Positions 18,039-27,177 of a DNA stretch of 61,589 bases are shown one piece after another (position 1 is the first letter of the stretch; each line of letters begins with the position of its first letter). Source of the DNA: Tomitella cavernea (GTDB lineage: Bacteria > Actinomycetota > Actinomycetes > Mycobacteriales > Mycobacteriaceae); NCBI RefSeq assembly GCF_016599145.1, contig NZ_JAENKO010000026.1, positions 1 to 61,589 on the forward strand, in the 5' to 3' direction. Made by a program: the position numbers and the translations under genes. The notes beneath the pieces were generated by a model. That model saw nothing but the letters and a program-made list of their open reading frames with translations. It was not told the origin of the DNA and searched no databases.

Positions 18039-18828
18039 TGTTGTTCTTCGACACGCCGCCGCGCACCCAGTGGCGGCGCAGCCCCGACGCCAGGCTCTGC
18101 TCGCCGACCACCCACCCGTAGAACGGCTCCGCCGGAGGCGCCGCCGCGCACGCCGCGGCAAGGACGGATTCTCCTGGCGCCGTGCCGGGATCGCGCACGA
18201 TCCACCGCACGTCGACGCCCCCGGGGTGCTCCAGCGCGCGGCGGTCGTCCGCATCGGGCACCTCGACGAACGCCGTGCCGGTCACATCGGCGTCGAGCGA
18301 CGAGAGCACCCCGCCCAACGCGGGCAGCCCCGACTCGTCGGCCGCGAGCACCACGCTGCGCAATGACGGATCCGGGTTGAACCCGACGCCCTCGTCAAAG
18401 ACGGCCACCGCGTCCCCCGGGCTGCAGGTGAGCGCCCATGCGGCGGCAGTGCCCGCCTCGCCGCACCCGTCCTGTCCGTGCAGCACGAAGTCCACGTCCA
18501 GCTCGGGCCCGTGCGGGCCGTCGGCGCGATAGCCGCTCACGGTGTAGTTGCGCAGCACCGGCCGCGTCGTCTTCGAGATCGTCAAATACCGCAGGTAGGC
18601 GATGGTGTCGAGCTTCGCAGGCAGGCGCGACAACGAATCCTCCACCACTGGGATGAACAGCCGGAACCACTGATCGAAGCCCATGTGCTCGAACCGGTCG
18701 ACGTCCCCGCCGCCGAGGGTCACCCTGGCGAACGTCTTCGACAGCCGCTGCGTCCCCACGACCTCCAGCGTCAGCAGCTCGGGGCGGTCGGGCTTGATGC
18801 CCCGGGATCTCATGTTCTCGCGCGCCAT
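18004..18828 (-). CDS. Siderophore-interacting FAD-binding protein (ferric-siderophore reductase)
   Basis: A 274-residue SIP-family flavoprotein. An FAD-binding barrel occupies residues 15-130, with the flavin-contact segment RNYTVSGYR. A C-terminal NAD(P)H-binding domain ends in a Trp/Tyr-rich tail. Such proteins reduce ferric siderophores in the cytoplasm to release iron. A DtxR/IdeR-like iron box lies 43-61 bases upstream of the start, so expression under iron limitation is likely. It overlaps tag tail to tail. Confidence 0.93.
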   Translation of the reverse strand: MARENMRSRGIKPDRPELLTLEVVGTQRLSKTFARVTLGGGDVDRFEHMGFDQWFRLFIPVVEDSLSRLPAKLDTIAYLRYLTISKTTRPVLRNYTVSGYRADGPHGPELDVDFVLHGQDGCGEAGTAAAWALTCSPGDAVAVFDEGVGFNPDPSLRSVVLAADESGLPALGGVLSSLDADVTGTAFVEVPDADDRRALEHPGGVDVRWIVRDPGTAPGESVLAAACAAAPPAEPFYGWVVGEQSLASGLRRHWVRGGVSKNNIMFCGYWRNRH

Positions 18829-18870
18829 ACGGCCTCCCTGGGTTCGGGCGGCCCCGCCGCCCCCGTCATA

Positions 18871-18889
18871 GATTAGCTCAGCCTAACCT
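18871..18889 (-). promoter_or_regulatory. DtxR/IdeR-like iron box
   Basis: Read on the minus strand the site is AGGTTAGGCTGAGCTAATC, matching the IdeR/DmdR consensus TTAGGTTAGGCTAACCTAA at most positions with a one-sided mismatch in the right arm. Its place immediately upstream of the siderophore-interacting protein gene supports iron-dependent repression. Confidence 0.75.
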
Positions 18890-18972
18890 CATTAACCGGG
18901 CGGCACAGTTCCATCGGGCGGGAAACATGCACGACAGGACCGCCGCACCGGGTGGTAACGTCGAAGCCGGAA

Positions 18973-19163
18973 GTTCTCGGGGCGGGGTGCAATTCCCCAC
19001 CGGCGGTGATGACGCCGTGCACAGTGGCCTTTTCACAGGGCCCACACCGTGTGCCGGCATCGAGCCCGCGAGCGCCCTCGGGTGGAGTGATTCACCCGGG
19101 GGGACGAGCAGATTCCGGTGCGATCCCGGAGCCGACGGTCACAGTCCGGATGAGAGAGAACGC
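18973..19163 (+). ncRNA. FMN riboswitch (RFN element)
   Basis: The conserved RFN blocks appear in order: GGGGCGGGGTGCAATTCCCC, ACCGGCGGTGAT, GCCCGCGAGCG, then GATTCCGGTGCGATCCCGGA, GCCGACGGTCACAGTCCGGA and TGAGAGAGAACG. It lies directly upstream of ribBA. FMN binding lowers expression of riboflavin biosynthesis genes. A variable arm with a GTGC/GCAC-type stem occupies 19011-19060. Confidence 0.95.
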
Positions 19164-19164
19164 C

Positions 19165-19190
19165 ACCGACGGGGTTTCCGTCCACCGTCG
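19165..19190 (+). terminator. Riboswitch expression-platform hairpin
   Basis: CCGACGG and CCGTCGG pair over 7 bp around a 12-base loop just after the RFN element and before the ribBA start. It could act as the conditional terminator or as a fold controlling the translation start. Confidence 0.5.
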
Positions 19191-19237
19191 GCCACCGCCC
19201 TGAGATCACCGCAGTGATCGAGAAAGTGGGCGAGGAC

Positions 19238-20527
19238 ATGTTGACCGGAGACGCGCAGTTCGTCGGGCACAGTGTGCAGGGACACCGGCCGCACCCCGCC
19301 GGCGCCGCGCACGCCCGCGTAGCCGGCAGCCGATTCGACGGTATCGACCGCGCCATTGCCGACATCGCCGCGGGCAAGGCCGTCGTGGTCGTCGATGACG
19401 AGGACCGGGAGAACGAAGGCGACATCATCTTCGCCGCGGAGACGGCCACCACCGAACTCGTCGCGTTCACCGTCCGCTACAGCTCCGGCTACCTGTGCGT
19501 GCCCATGGTCGGCGACGACTGCGACAGGCTCGACCTGCCGCCGATGTACCGGTCCAACGAGGATCCGCACGGCACCGCCTACACCGTCACTGTCGACGCG
19601 CGCGCGGGCGTCACCACGGGCATCAGCGCCCACGACCGCGCGCTGACGATTCGCGCCCTCGCCGACAGGGGCTCCGCGGCCGCCGACTTCTCGCGGCCCG
19701 GACATGTGGTCCCCCTGCGCGCCCGCGAAGGCGGTGTGCTCGTGCGCCCCGGCCACACCGAGGCCGCCGTGGACCTGACACGCCTCGCCGGGCTCAACCC
19801 GGTGGGCGTGGTGTGCGAGATCGTCAGCGAACAGGACCCCACCACGATGGCGCGCACCCCCGAGCTGCGCGAGTTCGCGGACACCCACGGACTGGCCCTG
19901 GTCACCATCGCCGACCTAGCCGAATGGCGGCGCACCCACGAACAACTCGTCACACGCGGGCCAGTGGCGAACGTCCCCACCACGCACGGCACCTTCCGTG
20001 CCGTCGGATACACCGGGGCCGTCGACGGCCGCGAGCACGTGGCGCTGCTCGCCGGCAGACCCACCGCGCCGGCCGCCGCCGAGGCCGACCCCGCCCCGGG
20101 GCCCGCCACGGTGCGCATCCACGCCGAGTGCCTCACCGGCGACGTGTTCGGATCCACCCGCTGCGGCTGCGGACACGACCTGGGCTCGGCGATGGACGCG
20201 GTGTCGGCCGCCGACTGCGGCGTCGTCCTCTACCTGCGGGGGGAGGCCGCGCGCGGGCAGGGGCTGGTGCACACGCTGCGCTCCTTCGCCGCCGACGAGT
20301 CCGCCGCGGCCGCGATGCCCGCGGCTCCTACCGCGGGTGACCTGCACGTCGCCGCGCAGATACTCGCCGACCTCGGCTTCGATTCCGTTCGGCTCCTGGC
20401 CTGCGACGCGGACGCAGCGACGCTGAGGGGTGCCGGCAGGGAGGTCCTCGCCCGGCACGGGATCGACGTCGTCGAGGTCGCCCCCGTCGTCGGCGGAAAC
20501 CCGGATACGACCGCCGCCACCGCGTAG
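19238..20527 (+). CDS. ribBA: Bifunctional 3,4-dihydroxy-2-butanone 4-phosphate synthase / GTP cyclohydrolase II
   Basis: A 429-residue fusion. The RibB half (about residues 25-225) carries [16 protein letters not shown] and makes the four-carbon unit from ribulose 5-phosphate. The RibA half carries the zinc cysteines in [19 protein letters not shown] and opens GTP to the pyrimidine precursor. ATG 19238 is chosen, with a GTG at 19214 as alternative. The Thr-His rich stretch between halves is a linker. The gene stands alone behind an FMN riboswitch; the other rib genes must be elsewhere. Confidence 0.95.
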   Translation: MLTGDAQFVGHSVQGHRPHPAGAAHARVAGSRFDGIDRAIADIAAGKAVVVVDDEDRENEGDIIFAAETATTELVAFTVRYSSGYLCVPMVGDDCDRLDLPPMYRSNEDPHGTAYTVTVDARAGVTTGISAHDRALTIRALADRGSAAADFSRPGHVVPLRAREGGVLVRPGHTEAAVDLTRLAGLNPVGVVCEIVSEQDPTTMARTPELREFADTHGLALVTIADLAEWRRTHEQLVTRGPVANVPTTHGTFRAVGYTGAVDGREHVALLAGRPTAPAAAEADPAPGPATVRIHAECLTGDVFGSTRCGCGHDLGSAMDAVSAADCGVVLYLRGEAARGQGLVHTLRSFAADESAAAAMPAAPTAGDLHVAAQILADLGFDSVRLLACDADAATLRGAGREVLARHGIDVVEVAPVVGGNPDTTAATA

Positions 20528-20538
20528 CCTCCGTCCCT

Positions 20539-20982
20539 ATGGTTCGCCGCATCGACTTCATCACCTTCGCCACGGAGGATCTCGACGCCGCGCGCCGCTT
20601 CTACGTCGACGGCCTCGACTGGACGCCGCTGCTTGACGTGGCCGGGGAGATCATCTTCTTCCAGAGTGCGCCAGGGCAAGTGCTGGGGCTGTTCGACGCC
20701 CGCAAGTTCGACGAGGACCTGCCCCGCGGCGTCGGCGACGCGTCGTCCCGCACGCGGGTGTCCGGCGTGACGCTGGCCCACAACGTCGGTTCGCGCGGCG
20801 AAGTGGTGGGCGTGGTCGACGCGATGCGCCGCGCCGGGGGCACCGTGCGCACCGCGCCCGAGGACGGCGCCTTCGGCGGGGTCTTCCACGCGCACGTCGA
20901 GGACCCGGTGGGCATCGTGTGGGAGATCGCGCACAACCCCGGCTGGCATGTCGACGCCGACGGGAACGTCGAGCTCGGTTGA
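20539..20982 (+). CDS. VOC family (glyoxalase/bleomycin-resistance fold) protein
   Basis: A 147-residue vicinal-oxygen-chelate protein made of two beta-alpha-beta-beta-beta units: [22 protein letters not shown] at the start and the second metal-side strand [15 protein letters not shown] at the end. The family includes dioxygenases, isomerases and binding proteins, so the reaction is not predictable. It starts 11 bases after ribBA and may be co-transcribed with it. A strong hairpin follows. Confidence 0.85.
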   Translation: MVRRIDFITFATEDLDAARRFYVDGLDWTPLLDVAGEIIFFQSAPGQVLGLFDARKFDEDLPRGVGDASSRTRVSGVTLAHNVGSRGEVVGVVDAMRRAGGTVRTAPEDGAFGGVFHAHVEDPVGIVWEIAHNPGWHVDADGNVELG

Positions 20983-20986
20983 CGCG

Positions 20987-21041
20987 ACGGCGCCGACGCC
21001 CCCGCGACGGGTTGTACCCGCTGCAAGAGCGTCGGCGCCGT
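20987..21041. terminator. Bidirectional terminator hairpin with 13-bp perfect arms
   Basis: ACGGCGCCGACGC (20987-20999) pairs perfectly with GCGTCGGCGCCGT (21029-21041). The 29-base interval contains a smaller CGGGT/ACCCG stem. It lies between the convergent VOC gene and the aldolase operon. Confidence 0.75.
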
Positions 21042-21081
21042 GGAAATGCTCCGCCTCGCCGGCGATCGCGCGCGGCGGCGA

Positions 21082-22110
21082 CTAGGCCGCGCCGTCCTCC
21101 TCGCGCTCGGCGACGAGGGTGAGTGCGATGTCGACGATCATGTCCTCCTGGCCGCCGACGAGCTTGCGCTTGCCGCACTCCATGAGGATGTCGCGCACGT
21201 CCAGGTCGTAGCGCTTGGCGGCCGTCTCCGCGTGGCGCAAGAACGACGAGTACACGCCCGCGTACCCGAGGGTGAGGGTCTCGCGGTCGACGCGCACCGG
21301 GCGGTCCTGCAAGGGGCGGACGATGTCGTCGGCCGCGTCCTCGAGCGCGTTGAGCTCGCAGCGGTGCTCGAAGCCCTCGAGGTTGGCCACCGCCACGAAC
21401 GCCTCGAGCGGGCAGTTGCCGGCACCTGCACCGTGGCCGGCGAGGGATGCGTCGACGCGGTAGACGCCCTCCTCCACCGCGGTCACCGAGTTGGCGACGG
21501 ACAGCGACAGGTTCTCGTGCGCGTGGATCCCGATCTCGGTCTCCGGCTTGAGCGCGTCGCGGTAGGCGTGCACGCGGTCGCGGACGCCCTTCATCGTCAG
21601 GCGCCCGCCCGAGTCCGTGATGTACACGCAGTGCGCGCCGTAGGACTCCATGAGCTTGGCCTGCTGGGCGAGCACGGCAGGCTCGGCCATGTGGTTGAGC
21701 ATGAGGAAGCCGGCGACGTCCATGCCGATCTCGCGTGCGGCCTCGATGTGTTGGGCCGAGACGTCGGCCTCTGTGCAATGGGTGGCGATGCGCACCGAGC
21801 GCACGCCCAGGTCCCAGGCCTTCTTGAGCTCCTCGACGGTGCCGACGCCGGGCAGCAGAAGCGTGGTCAGGCGCGCGTTCTCGAGCACCTCGCCGGCCGC
21901 GGCGATCCACTCCCAATCGGTGTTGGAGCCGGGCCCGTAGTTGACGGATCCACCGGCCAGCCCGTCACCGTGCGCCACCTCGATGGCGTCGACGCCGGCC
22001 TCATCGAGGGCCTTGACGATGCGCTTGACGTCGTCGGTGCCGATCTGGTGGCGTACGGCGTGCATGCCGTCGCGCAGCGTGACGTCCTGGACGAAAATGG
22101 GGGTGCTCAT
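21082..22110 (-). CDS. dmpG: 4-hydroxy-2-oxovalerate aldolase
   Basis: A 342-residue DRE-TIM metalloaldolase (DmpG/BphI/MhpE/HsaF type) splitting 4-hydroxy-2-oxovalerate into pyruvate and acetaldehyde. The N-terminal [13 protein letters not shown] metal/substrate segment and the [11 protein letters not shown] metal site are present. It forms a channelling complex with the acylating acetaldehyde dehydrogenase encoded 3 bases upstream, as known for DmpFG. It is the last gene of a three-gene meta-cleavage operon. Confidence 0.96.
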   Translation of the reverse strand: MSTPIFVQDVTLRDGMHAVRHQIGTDDVKRIVKALDEAGVDAIEVAHGDGLAGGSVNYGPGSNTDWEWIAAAGEVLENARLTTLLLPGVGTVEELKKAWDLGVRSVRIATHCTEADVSAQHIEAAREIGMDVAGFLMLNHMAEPAVLAQQAKLMESYGAHCVYITDSGGRLTMKGVRDRVHAYRDALKPETEIGIHAHENLSLSVANSVTAVEEGVYRVDASLAGHGAGAGNCPLEAFVAVANLEGFEHRCELNALEDAADDIVRPLQDRPVRVDRETLTLGYAGVYSSFLRHAETAAKRYDLDVRDILMECGKRKLVGGQEDMIVDIALTLVAEREEDGAA

Positions 22111-22113
22111 GTC

Positions 22114-23094
22114 TTATGCCTCCTGCGCCTGGCTGCCGGCCGGGACGGTCTTGCGGGCCGCGATCCGCTCGGCCACCTGCAGGCCCGCGGACGTCATGAT
22201 GTCGAGGTTGCCGGCGTAGGCCGGAAGGTAGTGCGCGGCGCCCTCGACCTCGAGGAACACCGACACCTGGTGCGTGGGCTTGTCGTCGTCGGCGATGTCG
22301 TCGTCCAGCAGCGTGTCCACCGGGCGGTTCTCATCGATCTCGGTGACCTGCACCTTCTGCTTGAGCCGGTAGCCGGGCACGTAGGAGGCGACCTCGTCGA
22401 TCATCTTGTCCACCGAGAGCTTGATCTCCTCGTGGATCGTCGGGTCGTCGGCCTTGACCAGGCAGTAGACCGTGTCGCGCATGATCAGCGGCGGCTCGGC
22501 CGGGTTGAGGATGATGATGGCCTTGCCGCGCTCGGCACCGCCGACCTTCTCGATGGCCTCGGAGGTGGTCTCGGTGAACTCGTCGATGTTGGCGCGCGTG
22601 CCGGGGCCCGCGGACTTCGAGGCGATCGACGCGACGATCTCCGCGTAGGCGACGGGTGCCACCCGGGAGACGGCGGCGACGACCGGGATCGTGGCCTGAC
22701 CACCGCAGGTGACCATATTGACGTTCTGCGCGTCCTGGTTCTCGCCCAGGTTCACCGCCGGCACCACGTAAGGGCCGATGGCGGCGGGGGTCAGGTCGAC
22801 CATGCGCTTGCCCAGCGGCTGGAGGATCTCCGCGTTGTGCACGTGCGCCTTGGCCGAGGTGGCGTCGAAGACGATCTCGATCTCGTCGAAGTTCGGCAGC
22901 TTCAGCAGGCCCTCGACGCCCTCGTGGGTGGTGGGGACGCCCATGCGCTTGGCGCGCGCCAGGCCGTCCGAGTCGGGGTCGATGCCCACCATGGCGCCCA
23001 TTTCGAGGTGCTTGGCGGTGCGGATCACCTTGATCATCAGGTCAGTGCCGATGTTGCCGGAGCCGATGATCGCTACTTTGGTCTTAGTACTCAC
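22114..23094 (-). CDS. Acetaldehyde dehydrogenase (acetylating)
   Basis: A 326-residue enzyme (DmpF/BphJ/MhpF/HsaG type) that converts acetaldehyde, NAD+ and CoA to acetyl-CoA. The NAD-binding [11 protein letters not shown] and the catalytic Cys in [13 protein letters not shown] are visible. The ATG overlaps the hydratase stop by 4 bases. Propanal is also used by HsaG-type enzymes, so in a steroid context the product could be propanoyl-CoA. Confidence 0.96.
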   Translation of the reverse strand: MSTKTKVAIIGSGNIGTDLMIKVIRTAKHLEMGAMVGIDPDSDGLARAKRMGVPTTHEGVEGLLKLPNFDEIEIVFDATSAKAHVHNAEILQPLGKRMVDLTPAAIGPYVVPAVNLGENQDAQNVNMVTCGGQATIPVVAAVSRVAPVAYAEIVASIASKSAGPGTRANIDEFTETTSEAIEKVGGAERGKAIIILNPAEPPLIMRDTVYCLVKADDPTIHEEIKLSVDKMIDEVASYVPGYRLKQKVQVTEIDENRPVDTLLDDDIADDDKPTHQVSVFLEVEGAAHYLPAYAGNLDIMTSAGLQVAERIAARKTVPAGSQAQEA

Positions 23095-23945
23095 TTGTCA
23101 TTCCCTTCATAAGTGTCCGCGCCTTCGCTGAACCGGGCGGTGACGCTGCCGAGCCCGCTGATCTCCACGGTGACCTCGTCGCCCGCACTGATGGGACGCA
23201 TCGGGCCGAGCGCCCCGGAGAGGATGATCTGGCCGGCGCGCAGCGGCTCGCCGAAGTCGCGGGCCGCGCGGGCCAGCCAGGCGACGGCGTTGAGGGGATC
23301 ACCCAGGCAGTCGGCGCCGGTGCCCGATGAGACCTCCTCGCCGTTGATCAGCATCTTCATGGCGACCTCCACCGGAGTGAACTCGCTCAGCGTCCGGCGC
23401 TCGGCGCCGAGCACATAGACGCCGGCGGACGCGTTGTCGGCCACCGTGTCGCCGAAGTGGATGTCCCATCCGGCGATGCGGCTGTCGCACACCTCGATGG
23501 CGGGCATGCCGTAGTCGATGGCGTCGCGGATCTGCGCGGCGTCCAGGTCACCGTCGGCAAGGTCCTTCGCCAGCACGAACGCGACCTCGGCCTCGGCCTT
23601 GGGCTGGAGCAGGTGGCCCATCGGCACGATGTGCCCGGGGGCGTAGTCCATGTCGTCGAACAACACGCCGAAATCGGGCTGGTCGACGCCCATCTGCGCC
23701 TGCACGGCCTTCGACGTCAGCCCGATCTTGCGGCCGACGATCTTCGCTCCGCCGGCGAGCCGGCCCTGCGTGAGGCGCTCCTGCACCCGGTAGGCGGCGG
23801 GCAGGTCGGTGGAGCCGATGAACTCACGCACAGGGTCGCACGCCACGCGGGAGTTGAGCGCGTCGAGCAGCCGTTGGGCGGCCTTCTCCTCGGCCGCCAA
23901 CTGCACCGCGGTGGGCGAGCCGGCGCCGTCGATGGATTGCGTCAT
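23091..23945 (-). CDS. 2-keto-4-pentenoate hydratase (meta-cleavage pathway)
   Basis: A 284-residue member of the MhpD/BphH/HsaE family that hydrates 2-hydroxypenta-2,4-dienoate to 4-hydroxy-2-oxovalerate, feeding the next two genes. The metal-binding AEAEVAFVL segment and the [13 protein letters not shown] helix are conserved. The ATG at 23945 was chosen; the open frame upstream overlaps the iclR gene and is a shadow. It starts 73 bases from the divergent IclR regulator across a long palindrome. Confidence 0.94.
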   Translation of the reverse strand: MTQSIDGAGSPTAVQLAAEEKAAQRLLDALNSRVACDPVREFIGSTDLPAAYRVQERLTQGRLAGGAKIVGRKIGLTSKAVQAQMGVDQPDFGVLFDDMDYAPGHIVPMGHLLQPKAEAEVAFVLAKDLADGDLDAAQIRDAIDYGMPAIEVCDSRIAGWDIHFGDTVADNASAGVYVLGAERRTLSEFTPVEVAMKMLINGEEVSSGTGADCLGDPLNAVAWLARAARDFGEPLRAGQIILSGALGPMRPISAGDEVTVEISGLGSVTARFSEGADTYEGNDK

Positions 23946-23981
23946 GAGACCAGCATGACCTGCGCGGGCCGTGCCCACCAG

Positions 23982-24010
23982 GCTTGCGTATCGCTCAGCG
24001 ATACGCAAGC
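23982..24010. promoter_or_regulatory. Perfect 14-bp-arm palindrome, probable IclR operator
   Basis: GCTTGCGTATCGCT and its exact complement AGCGATACGCAAGC flank a single C. It lies midway between the divergent hydratase operon (start 23945) and the IclR gene (start about 24018), the usual place for an operator controlling both. Confidence 0.8.
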
Positions 24011-24017
24011 GGGTACC

Positions 24018-24812
24018 GTGACGGGCGTGGACGACGGGGCGGACCGGAACAGCGTGGACAGGCACACTGTCATCGGCAAGGTGGTGCTGATCCTGCACGC
24101 GTTCTCCGCCGACGACCACACCGTGGGCCTCGCCGAGCTCGTCCGGCGGACGGGTCTGCACAAAGCCACCGTGCGGCGCCTCGCAGAGGAACTCACCACG
24201 GTCCGGCTGCTGGACCGCGCCGACGGCGGCTACCGGCTCTCGGGCGGGCTGTTCGAGCTGGGCATGCGCGCGTCGGTGGAACGCAGCCTGCTCGAGCTGG
24301 CCATGCCGTTCCTCCAGGACCTCTACGAGCGCACCCACGAGACGGTGCACCTGGGCGTGCTCGATGGCCGCGAGGTGGTGTACGTGGCGAAGATCGGCGG
24401 TCACCGGCAGGCCAGCGCGCCCTCACGCACCGGGGGCCGGATGCCACTGCACTGCACCGGAATCGGTAAGGCACTGCTGGCGCACGCCTCCCCCGAGCTG
24501 CGCCGTCAGGTGCTCGGCGGCCCGCTGGAGCGGCGCACCCCGCGCACCATCGTCGCGCCCGGGCTGCTGGCTCGGCAGCTGGACGCCGTCGTCGAGCAGG
24601 GAGTGTCGTTCGAGTACGAGGAATCCACCATGGGCATCGCGTGCGTGGGGGCGCCGATCCTCGACGTCGCCACCAACGCGCCCGTCGCCGCGATCAGCGT
24701 CACCGGTCCCATCGCACGGTTCCGGCCCGACGCGCACGTCGCCGCCGTGCGGGCGGCCGCCGGCGGGATCGCCTCCACGTTGCACCGGCGTGAGGGCCTG
24801 CGCGTCGGGTGA
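24018..24812 (+). CDS. IclR family transcriptional regulator
   Basis: A 264-residue regulator: winged HTH at about residues 20-80 (VGLAELVRRTGLHKATVRRLAEEL) and an IclR effector domain thereafter (LHCTGIGKALLA, FEYEESTMGIACVGAPI). GTG 24018 is chosen; GTG 24027 is equally possible. It is divergent from the hydratase-dehydrogenase-aldolase operon, which it presumably controls in response to an aromatic or steroid ring-cleavage product. Its last eight codons lie inside the 28-bp repeat that recurs at 27128. Confidence 0.92.
   Translation: MTGVDDGADRNSVDRHTVIGKVVLILHAFSADDHTVGLAELVRRTGLHKATVRRLAEELTTVRLLDRADGGYRLSGGLFELGMRASVERSLLELAMPFLQDLYERTHETVHLGVLDGREVVYVAKIGGHRQASAPSRTGGRMPLHCTGIGKALLAHASPELRRQVLGGPLERRTPRTIVAPGLLARQLDAVVEQGVSFEYEESTMGIACVGAPILDVATNAPVAAISVTGPIARFRPDAHVAAVRAAAGGIASTLHRREGLRVG
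24785..24812 (+). repeat. 28-bp direct repeat, left copy (inside iclR 3' end)
   Basis: It begins CCGGCGTGAGGGCCTG, ends with the iclR stop TGA, and is identical to 27128-27155. The match continues with one mismatch into CACG. The two copies enclose the formamidase and amide-channel genes. Confidence 0.85.
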
Positions 24813-25163
24813 GCACGGCAGAGCCTGGCAAGCCCGGCCGTACCGCCCTTCCCAGCCTCTCGGATTAGAATCACCGAGATCACTCAGTTCAATTATGTGA
24901 ATCCCTCAAACGCCGCGAATATCGGTGTTACTGTGATCACATACCCTCCGTGCCGGAGGATCGCCGGAATAGCCAGGAACGCCGTTCGCGACCAGGGCCG
25001 GGAACGCGCATTTGATCGTGCCCTGCACAATCGCGCCGCCGCAGAGTCGGCCCGTCACACAACCCCCGAGGGGCGGTGATGCTCGCAAACTTCCATTCCC
25101 CGACATTTTCGCGCTGTCGGTGAATCTCACTTCCCGACCTCCATGTCACGTGAGGAGCGTTCG
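24813..25163. promoter_or_regulatory. Upstream region of the formamidase operon
   Basis: 351 bases without a supported gene. The part 24870-24960 is clearly AT-richer than its surroundings and contains TGTGATCACA (24932-24941), a perfect 10-bp palindrome of the kind bound by CRP- or GntR-type regulators, within GTTAC-containing sequence. It probably carries the fmdA promoter. Confidence 0.4.
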
Positions 25164-26411
25164 ATGCCCGAACTCCTGTTCCCCCTCGATTCCACGAAAC
25201 CGTTCACCGAGCAGCAGATCGTCGGCCACAACCGTTGGCACCCGGACGTCCCGGCAGCGGTGACCGTCAAACCCGGCGAGGAGTTCCGTGCGCACTGCCG
25301 CGAATGGTTCGACGGTGCGATCAAGAACGACGACTCGGCCGAGGACATCCGCAATGCGCCGATGACCAAGGTCCACGCATTGTCCGGCCCGTTCGCGGTC
25401 GAGGGCGCCAAACCCGGCGACCTGCTCGTCGTGGACATACTCGATGTCGGCCCTCTCCCGCAAGAGGATTCCGGGCCGCTCGCAGGTCAGGGCTGGGGCT
25501 ACACCGGCATCTTCGCCAAGAAGAACGGCGGCAGCTTCCTCGTCGATCAGTTCCCCGACGCCTACAAGGCGGTCTGGGACTTCTCCGGGCGGACGTGCAC
25601 TTCGCGGCACGTACCCGGGGTGGAATTCACGGGGATGACCCATCCCGGGTTGATGGGCACCGCACCATCGCCCGGATTGCTCGCCAAGTGGAACACTCGC
25701 GAGGCTGCTCTCATCGCCACCGACCCGGACCGTGAGCCGCCGCTGGCGCTGCCGCCGGAACCGCGGGACGCAATCCTCGGCACCCTCAGCGGGGCCGAGT
25801 TCGACAGAGTCGCCGCAGAAGGCGCCCGCACCGCCCCGCCCCGGGAGAACGGCGGAAACCAGGACATCAAGAACCTCACCGCCGGCACCCGCATCTTCTA
25901 CCCGGTGTACGTCGACGGCGCGAAGTTCTCGTTCGGTGACCTGCATTTCTCTCAGGGCGACGGCGAGATCACGTTCTGCGGCGGCATCGAGATGGGCGGG
26001 TTCATCGACCTGCGCTTCGAGATCATCAAGGATGGCATGTCGATCTACAATGTCGACGAGAATGCCATCTTCATGCCCGGAAACACCCCGCCGCAGTACT
26101 CGGAGTGGCTGGCATTCTCCGGCACGTCGGTGACCCTCGACGGCGAACAGCGCTACCTGGATTCCCAGCTCGCCTACCAGCGCGCCTGTCTGCACGCCAT
26201 CGACTACCTGACCACCTTCGGCTACAGCCCCGAACAGGCCTACCTTCTGCTGGGGGCGGCGCCGATCGAGGGCAGGTTCTCAGGGGTGGTCGACATCCCC
26301 AACTCCTGTGCCACCGTCTACCTGCCTACGGCGATGTTCGATTTCGACGTGCGCCCGTCCGCCGACGGACCCATCAAGATCGATCCCGGCATCGGCGCCC
26401 CCAAGGCGTGA
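25164..26411 (+). CDS. fmdA: Formamidase
   Basis: A 415-residue cytoplasmic FmdA/AmdA-family amidase hydrolysing formamide (or acetamide) to ammonia and the acid; family members are about 405-415 residues. Characteristic segments TKVHALSGPFAVEGAKPGDLLVV, GWGYTGIFAKKNGGSFL, HPGLMGTAPS and the FGDLHFSQGDGEI metal-site region are present. The ATG at 25164 follows GAGGAG by 7 bases and is preferred over the one at 25143. The AmiS-type channel gene is next, making an amide-utilisation pair. Confidence 0.96.
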   Translation: MPELLFPLDSTKPFTEQQIVGHNRWHPDVPAAVTVKPGEEFRAHCREWFDGAIKNDDSAEDIRNAPMTKVHALSGPFAVEGAKPGDLLVVDILDVGPLPQEDSGPLAGQGWGYTGIFAKKNGGSFLVDQFPDAYKAVWDFSGRTCTSRHVPGVEFTGMTHPGLMGTAPSPGLLAKWNTREAALIATDPDREPPLALPPEPRDAILGTLSGAEFDRVAAEGARTAPPRENGGNQDIKNLTAGTRIFYPVYVDGAKFSFGDLHFSQGDGEITFCGGIEMGGFIDLRFEIIKDGMSIYNVDENAIFMPGNTPPQYSEWLAFSGTSVTLDGEQRYLDSQLAYQRACLHAIDYLTTFGYSPEQAYLLLGAAPIEGRFSGVVDIPNSCATVYLPTAMFDFDVRPSADGPIKIDPGIGAPKA

Positions 26412-26418
26412 ACCCGCC

Positions 26419-27039
26419 ATGTCCTCCGTAGGACTGCTCTACGTCGGCGCCGTGCTGTTCATGAACGGCGTCATGCTGCTGGGGTATTTGACCCCCCGTG
26501 AGGCGGCGCCGATCAACTTCTTCGTCGGCGCACTGCAGGTGATGACTCCCACGGTGATGATCCTGATCCTCGCAGACGGCGACCAGCAGACGATCATCAG
26601 CGCTTCGGGGCTGTACCTGTTCGGGTTCACCTACCTGTGGGTGGCGATCAACGGCGTCAAGGACTGGGGCGGCCACGGGCTCGGCTGGTTCAGCCTGTTC
26701 GTCGCCGTCTGCGCGGTGGTCTATGCGCTGCACAGCTTCATCACCGTGGACGATTACGGCACCGGAGTGCTGTGGCTCGGGTGGGCGGTCCTGTGGTTCC
26801 TGTTCTTCCTCGTATTGGGATTGGACATGGACTTCCTGACCAGGGGCACCGGCGTGTTCACCTCGGTCGTCGGATTGGCGACCGGCGCAGGGGCCGCCTT
26901 CGCGATGCTGTTGGGGGCCTGGAGCGGGACCAACACCGCTGCGGCCATCGGAATCGGCGTCGTCTGCCTGGTCGCACTGGTGGGCATGCAACCGCTCGGG
27001 CGGCTCCTTGGAAAGAAGGAGGTACCGGTGGAGTCGTGA
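26419..27039 (+). CDS. AmiS/UreI family amide/urea channel
   Basis: A 206-residue membrane protein with six to seven membrane helices and the AmiS/UreI signature (NGVMLLGYLTPREAAPINFFVGALQ split over helices 1-2). UreI/AmiS proteins are channels for urea or short amides. The ATG lies 8 bases after the fmdA stop, so the channel supplies substrate to formamidase. A stem-loop at 27055-27073 follows. Confidence 0.93.
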   Translation: MSSVGLLYVGAVLFMNGVMLLGYLTPREAAPINFFVGALQVMTPTVMILILADGDQQTIISASGLYLFGFTYLWVAINGVKDWGGHGLGWFSLFVAVCAVVYALHSFITVDDYGTGVLWLGWAVLWFLFFLVLGLDMDFLTRGTGVFTSVVGLATGAGAAFAMLLGAWSGTNTAAAIGIGVVCLVALVGMQPLGRLLGKKEVPVES

Positions 27040-27054
27040 CACCGGGCCGGAGTC

Positions 27055-27073
27055 ACCCCGGTACGCGCGGGGT
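27055..27073 (+). terminator. Stem-loop after the formamidase operon
   Basis: ACCCCG-gtacgcg-CGGGGT followed by TTCG, nested inside a wider GGGCCGG (27044-27050) / CCGGCCC (27083-27089) pairing. It lies between amiS and the convergent TetR gene. Confidence 0.55.
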
Positions 27074-27127
27074 TTCGTACACCCGGCCCCTCGGGCCGCA
27101 GTTCCGCGCCTCGCTGCAGCGGTGGCG

Positions 27128-27155
27128 CCGGCGTGAGGGCCTGCGCGTCGGGTGA
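27128..27155 (+). repeat. 28-bp direct repeat, right copy
   Basis: Identical to the iclR 3' end at 24785-24812. In the matching frame it would encode RREGLRVG and a stop, so it looks like a fossil of the iclR terminus. It lies 22 bases before the end of the convergent TetR gene. Confidence 0.85.
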
Positions 27156-27177
27156 ACACGATGGCGGGACCCGGCCG

